The notes under the pieces: model-generated
The model's database searches: none
Told to the model about the DNA's origin: nothing
What the model saw: the letters and a program-made list of their open reading frames with translations, nothing else
Made by a program: the position numbers and the translations under genes
Shown: in pieces, positions 60,912-64,000 of the stretch
Numbering within the stretch: the first letter of the stretch is position 1
How the letters are laid out: each line of letters opens with the position of its first letter
Assembly: GCA_017432685.1 (NCBI GenBank)
Contig: JAFRIR010000147.1
Coordinates: 1-64,000, forward strand
Length of the DNA stretch: 64,000 nt
Direction: 5' to 3'
Source of the DNA: Flexilinea sp.
GTDB taxonomy: Bacteria; Chloroflexota; Anaerolineae; Anaerolineales; Anaerolineaceae

Positions 60912-61880
60912 AAAAAGCATCCTCTTCGTATTTTCCAGTACGACCGGTATCAGCTCATCAATGGTTTTTTCTTTGATTGTTGCTCCGGAGGCTGCCTTGT
61001 GACCTCCGCCGCCAAAGGAGAGCGCTACATCCGCAACATTATATCCGGGCAGGGCACGCCAGGAAATCTTGGTATAACCCTCGTTGGTTTCAGTGAAAAG
61101 CACGGATACCTTGATCCCTTCTGTGTTCACCATGTAACTGACAAATCCCGGGTCTTCGTCGCTCTCATAACCGATGGCCTCCCGATCCTTTTTGCGAATC
61201 ACGGTCCACATCAGTTCCCCGTCTGTATACAGGTTGTTCATGGCGGTTTTCCAATAGGCCATCTCTGCAGCAGTATGCTGCTTATACGCCTCGTAACAGA
61301 TCCAGAAGATATCTGCACCGCTATCGACCAGTGCGGCAGCTGAACGCAGGCTTTCCGCAGTGACATTGGAATTGGCAAAGGAATTGGTGTCCGTAATGAT
61401 GCCGCACAGCAGTGCAGAGCTCACCCGCTGGCTGAGTGTCAGCCCGAGCTGAGGCATGATTTTTGTCAGGACCGCACAGGCGGCAGGGCTCTCCGCTTCG
61501 ATGTAGTTCAGTTTTGCGAATCCCGGGTTTGAAATGTGATGATCGATACAGATGTCGGGCAGTTGTCCGGGGTGTGTCAGAAAGTAATCCCCTCCCCGGT
61601 CGATCGAGCTGATATCTGGGAGAATGAAACAATCCGCTCCCCTTGGTTCGCTGATAAATGGATTTTTTCCGTCCGCGGTGTATTGAAACAGGAACTGATA
61701 GTGTTCGGGAATCGGATCCTGTGAAATGTACTGGACCGTTTTTCCCTTGTCTTCCAGCGCCCAGCCCAGGGCTAAAACGGAGCCGACAGAGTCTCCGTCC
61801 GGTCGGATATGAGCAAAAATTGCTATGTTATGTGCCTCTTCGATCCGTTCCCGGATCAATTGAAGGTCGTCCCGCAGCAT
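60906..61880 (-). CDS. nrnA: NrnA-like oligoribonuclease / pAp phosphatase (DHH family)
   Basis: 324 residues. It degrades nanoRNAs and dephosphorylates pAp. DHH motifs: HIRPDGDSVGSVLAL, the DHH in CIDHHISN and GGGGHKAASG in the DHHA1 domain. Located between rbfA and truB as in Firmicutes and relatives. It overlaps the rbfA stop by one base (TGATG). Confidence 0.92.
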   Translation of the reverse strand: MLRDDLQLIRERIEEAHNIAIFAHIRPDGDSVGSVLALGWALEDKGKTVQYISQDPIPEHYQFLFQYTADGKNPFISEPRGADCFILPDISSIDRGGDYFLTHPGQLPDICIDHHISNPGFAKLNYIEAESPAACAVLTKIMPQLGLTLSQRVSSALLCGIITDTNSFANSNVTAESLRSAAALVDSGADIFWICYEAYKQHTAAEMAYWKTAMNNLYTDGELMWTVIRKKDREAIGYESDEDPGFVSYMVNTEGIKVSVLFTETNEGYTKISWRALPGYNVADVALSFGGGGHKAASGATIKEKTIDELIPVVLENTKRMLFK

Positions 61881-62308
61881 CAGGCCTCCTCTTCGGTTTC
61901 AGTTTCTTCTGTTTTTTCGGCTGTGCTTTCCGTGTCTGATGCAACTGCCGCCTTTGCGGCTTCCTCTTCATGCAGCTGTTTGATCAGATATTCGATACGG
62001 TCTGCATTCTCCGGAGTTGGGTCCCAGTAAAAGCGCAGGCGCGGGAAGGTCCTCAATTCGATACCGGCTGCCAGCTGACTGCGCAGAAATCCGGAAGCGC
62101 TTTCCAGCCCGGCGAGGATCTCTTTGCTTCGTTCCCGTCCTTCAATGGCAGAAACATAGATATTGGCGTAGTACAATTCCCGGTCTACGTTGACATCTGT
62201 CACCATCACACCGGAAAGGCGCGGGTCTTCCACTTCATAAATAAGCAGCTCGGACAGATCATCCTTGATCCGGTCCGCAATTTTTTTCAATCTGATTGGT
62301 GAAGGCAT
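61880..62308 (-). CDS. rbfA: Ribosome-binding factor A
   Basis: 142 residues from the ATG at 62308 (GGAGG five bases upstream). A KH-like fold that binds immature 30S subunits and helps 16S rRNA processing. The start RLKKIADRIKDDLSELL and the DPRL segment are typical. The C-terminal ~25 residues form an acidic Glu/Thr/Ala tail beyond the usual length. Confidence 0.94.
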   Translation of the reverse strand: MPSPIRLKKIADRIKDDLSELLIYEVEDPRLSGVMVTDVNVDRELYYANIYVSAIEGRERSKEILAGLESASGFLRSQLAAGIELRTFPRLRFYWDPTPENADRIEYLIKQLHEEEAAKAAVASDTESTAEKTEETETEEEA

Positions 62309-62598
62309 GATTCCTCCAAAATTGACCATGGAAGCCGCATCCGCGGCTTCCTGATTTCTTATTTCTGATTTCCTGTATATGAGCTCAATTTAATTATATG
62401 CTTTGCAATTGGATTAGAATGCTTCGCAAGGCGCGGGATTAAAAGCTCCTTGCCAGTCTGTATTTCTTCCCGCGCCGGTTACTATGGGGCTTGCAGCCCC
62501 ATACCCCGCCTGCCTTACGGCTAATAATCCGATTCACTTGCATCAGTGATGCTCACCTTTTTTTATTTCTTATTTATTATTTCTTATTTCTTATTTGG
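62309..62598. other. infB-rbfA spacer with repeats
   Basis: About 290 bases without a gene. It holds heptamers CTGATTT/CTTATTT (62351-62371), a hairpin ATGGGGCTTGCAGCCCCAT (62484-62502) followed by ACCCCGCC that resembles the inner block of the MITE-like element, and the array at 62563-62597. It may be a decayed relative of that element lacking recognisable ends. Confidence 0.4.
62563..62597. repeat. Heptanucleotide tandem repeat, 5 units, next to infB
   Basis: TTATTTC, TTATTTA, TTATTTC, TTATTTC, TTATTTG, ending one base before the infB stop codon. Confidence 0.8.
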
Positions 62599-64000
62599 TT
62601 ACGATCCGAAGCGTTCGACAGTGAAAGTTTCCAGAATGTCGCCCACCTCAAAGGCTTCAAAGCCTTTGATGGCGATGCCGCATTCCAGACCGGTCTTCAC
62701 TTCCTTCACATCATCTTTTTCATGACGCAGGGAGGAAATTTCGCTCTTGTGGATCTCTTCACCGTTGCGGAGCACCTTGACCCGGCTGCCCTTCTTGATT
62801 TCGCCTTCCAGCACACGGCTGCCGGCGATCACACCGAGCTTGGAGATCTTGAACATGGCGCGGACTTCAGCCTTGCCGGTGCTGATCTCCTGGAATTCAG
62901 GCTCCAGCATACCCTTGAGCGCTTTTTCGATATCTTCTGTCAGGCGGTAGATGATGTTGTAGCAGCGGATCGAGACACCTTCGTCTTCAGCCTTCTTCTT
63001 GGCTACCGGGTCCGGCTGGACATTGAAGCCGATCACGATACCGCGGGAGGCTGCAGCAAGCATCACATCGTTTTCGCTGATGGCACCGGCTTCGGAGTGC
63101 AGAACCTTGACCTTGATCTCGCCTTCCTTGCTGAGGCTGTTCAATTCGGTCACGATCGGTTCGATAGAACCGGTCACGTCGGTTTTCAGCACCAGGCAGA
63201 GCTCTTTCACCTCACCTTCCTGGGCCCGTTTGAACAGGTCTTCGAGGGTGAACTTGTCTTTTGTCTTGTTGGCGGCTGCTTCTGCTTTGCGGGTCTCCAC
63301 GATGGTGCGGGCTTCCTTTTCAGAAGCGCAGACCTGGAAGATGTCACCGGCGGCCGGCACTTCGGTCAGGCCCATGATCTGGACCGGAGTGGAAGGTCCG
63401 GCTTTGTGGATCTTGCGGCCTTTGTAGTCGAACATGGCGCGGATCTTCCCGTGGGCATTCCCCGCCAGGACAACATTGCCCATTTCCAGTGTGCCGTTTT
63501 GCACCAGAAGGGTCGCCAAAACGCCCTTGGAGCGATCAACTTTGGCTTCAATGACGGTACCGAATACCCTGCCTTTGGGGTTGGCTTCGATCTTCATGGA
63601 ATCTGCGGTCAGGAGTACTGCTTCCATCAGGTCTTCGATCCCCTGGCGCTGTTTGGCGGATACCGGCACGACCATGGTATCGCCGTCCCATTCATCCGGG
63701 ATCAATCCGTGGTCGGCAAGCTGTTTCATGACCAGGTCCGGGTTCGCATCCGAGCGGTCGATTTTGTTCATGGCAACGACGATCGGTACCCGGGCTGCTT
63801 TTGCGTGCGCGATGGCTTCCTTGGTTTGCGGCATCACACCATCATTGGCGGCCACAACCAAAATCACGATGTCGGCGCCCTGCGCACCGCGGGCGCGCAT
63901 TGCGCTGAAAGCAGCATGTCCCGGAGTGTCCAGGAAGGTGATGGTTTTGCCTTTGTGTTCCACCTGGTAGGCGCCGATGTGCTGGGTGATCCCGCCGGCC
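62599..64000 (-). CDS. infB: Translation initiation factor IF-2 (N-terminal part outside window)
   Basis: About 467 residues visible; the frame continues past the right edge, so GTG 63963 is not the real start. Places fMet-tRNA on the 30S subunit and promotes 50S joining. The G domain is visible from AGGITQHIGAYQV: G3 DTPGH, G4 NKID, G5 SAKQRQG. It is followed by domains II-III and the C-terminal tRNA-binding domain ending FEVGDILETF. First of the visible infB-rbfA-nrnA-truB-ribF group. Confidence 0.97.
   Translation of the reverse strand, partial: AGGITQHIGAYQVEHKGKTITFLDTPGHAAFSAMRARGAQGADIVILVVAANDGVMPQTKEAIAHAKAARVPIVVAMNKIDRSDANPDLVMKQLADHGLIPDEWDGDTMVVPVSAKQRQGIEDLMEAVLLTADSMKIEANPKGRVFGTVIEAKVDRSKGVLATLLVQNGTLEMGNVVLAGNAHGKIRAMFDYKGRKIHKAGPSTPVQIMGLTEVPAAGDIFQVCASEKEARTIVETRKAEAAANKTKDKFTLEDLFKRAQEGEVKELCLVLKTDVTGSIEPIVTELNSLSKEGEIKVKVLHSEAGAISENDVMLAAASRGIVIGFNVQPDPVAKKKAEDEGVSIRCYNIIYRLTEDIEKALKGMLEPEFQEISTGKAEVRAMFKISKLGVIAGSRVLEGEIKKGSRVKVLRNGEEIHKSEISSLRHEKDDVKEVKTGLECGIAIKGFEAFEVGDILETFTVERFGS

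Noticed and set aside
62405..62580. Full third copy of the MITE-like element
   Set aside because: It shares the GGGGCT..AGCCCCATACCCC block but lacks the GGAAACCTCTAAAAA ends, so it is mentioned only as a possible relative.
1..64000. tRNA or rRNA genes
   Set aside because: I looked in the larger spacers and saw no cloverleaf or rRNA-like sequence; a short tRNA could still be missed without a covariance search.

Overview
The window looks like a chromosomal segment of a Chloroflexota bacterium, probably an Anaerolineae/Anaerolineaceae-type anaerobe. This is inferred from gene style, not from a database search. The supporting signs are secreted or membrane proteins with NBR1-like Ig domains (one on a Ser/Thr kinase), Thr/Pro-rich LysM proteins, the bi-domain oxidoreductase/heparinase/GT4 glycan set, and a division-cell wall (dcw) cluster in an organism with no outer-membrane genes in view. 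GC content is moderate and Shine-Dalgarno sites (AGGAG-like) are common.

Layout. 1-3.5 kb: the end of a TetR-type regulator and a 1047-residue protein with a probable permuted papain-like domain. 3.5-4.2 kb: degraded spacer with a small antitoxin-like ORF. 4.2-8.1 kb: pheS-pheT under a T-box leader. 8.2-10.6 kb: a REC-GGDEF-REC-HD-GYP c-di-GMP protein. 10.6-13.5 kb: ATP-grasp, deacetylase and LpxD-like acyltransferase, a glycan-modification set. 13.6-16.1 kb: a membrane protein, a structured leader with a 32-residue ORF, and a phosphoesterase. 16.2-19.8 kb: a pseudokinase-like Ser/Thr kinase, a tail-anchored repeat protein and an FAD oxidoreductase. 19.8-24.9 kb: DHH phosphoesterase, uvrA, LysM protein. 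25-28.3 kb: three NBR1-like secreted proteins around queG. 28.7-35.8 kb: CapA-like protein, bi-domain oxidoreductase, heparinase-like protein, GT4. 36.1-40.5 kb: DDAH, an Rpn-like nuclease, a truncated reverse transcriptase, and a 5'-truncated surface protein that begins in an Asn(AAY)-rich diversity-generating-retroelement-like repeat. 40.5-56.1 kb: the dcw cluster mraZ-rsmH-ftsL-ftsI-murF-mraY-murD-ftsW-murG-murC-murB-ftsQ-ftsA-ftsZ, without murE or ddl. 56.2-58.8 kb: a second surface protein sharing its C-terminal module with the one at 40 kb. 58.9-64 kb: ribF, truB, nrnA, rbfA and infB, the usual translation/ribosome-maturation operon on the minus strand.

The intergenic DNA carries three repeat layers: (i) many arrays of 7-nt tandem units, different in sequence but equal in period; (ii) a MITE-like element with ends close to GGAAACCTCTAAAAA; (iii) REP-like hairpins built on GCACACGGGGACGGTT. 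The points most worth following are the retroelement remnant at 38.2-38.8 kb, the matching palindromes at the ftsZ promoter with a half-site in the mraZ promoter, the homopolymer tracts at murG and at a surface-protein start, and the heptamer repeats.
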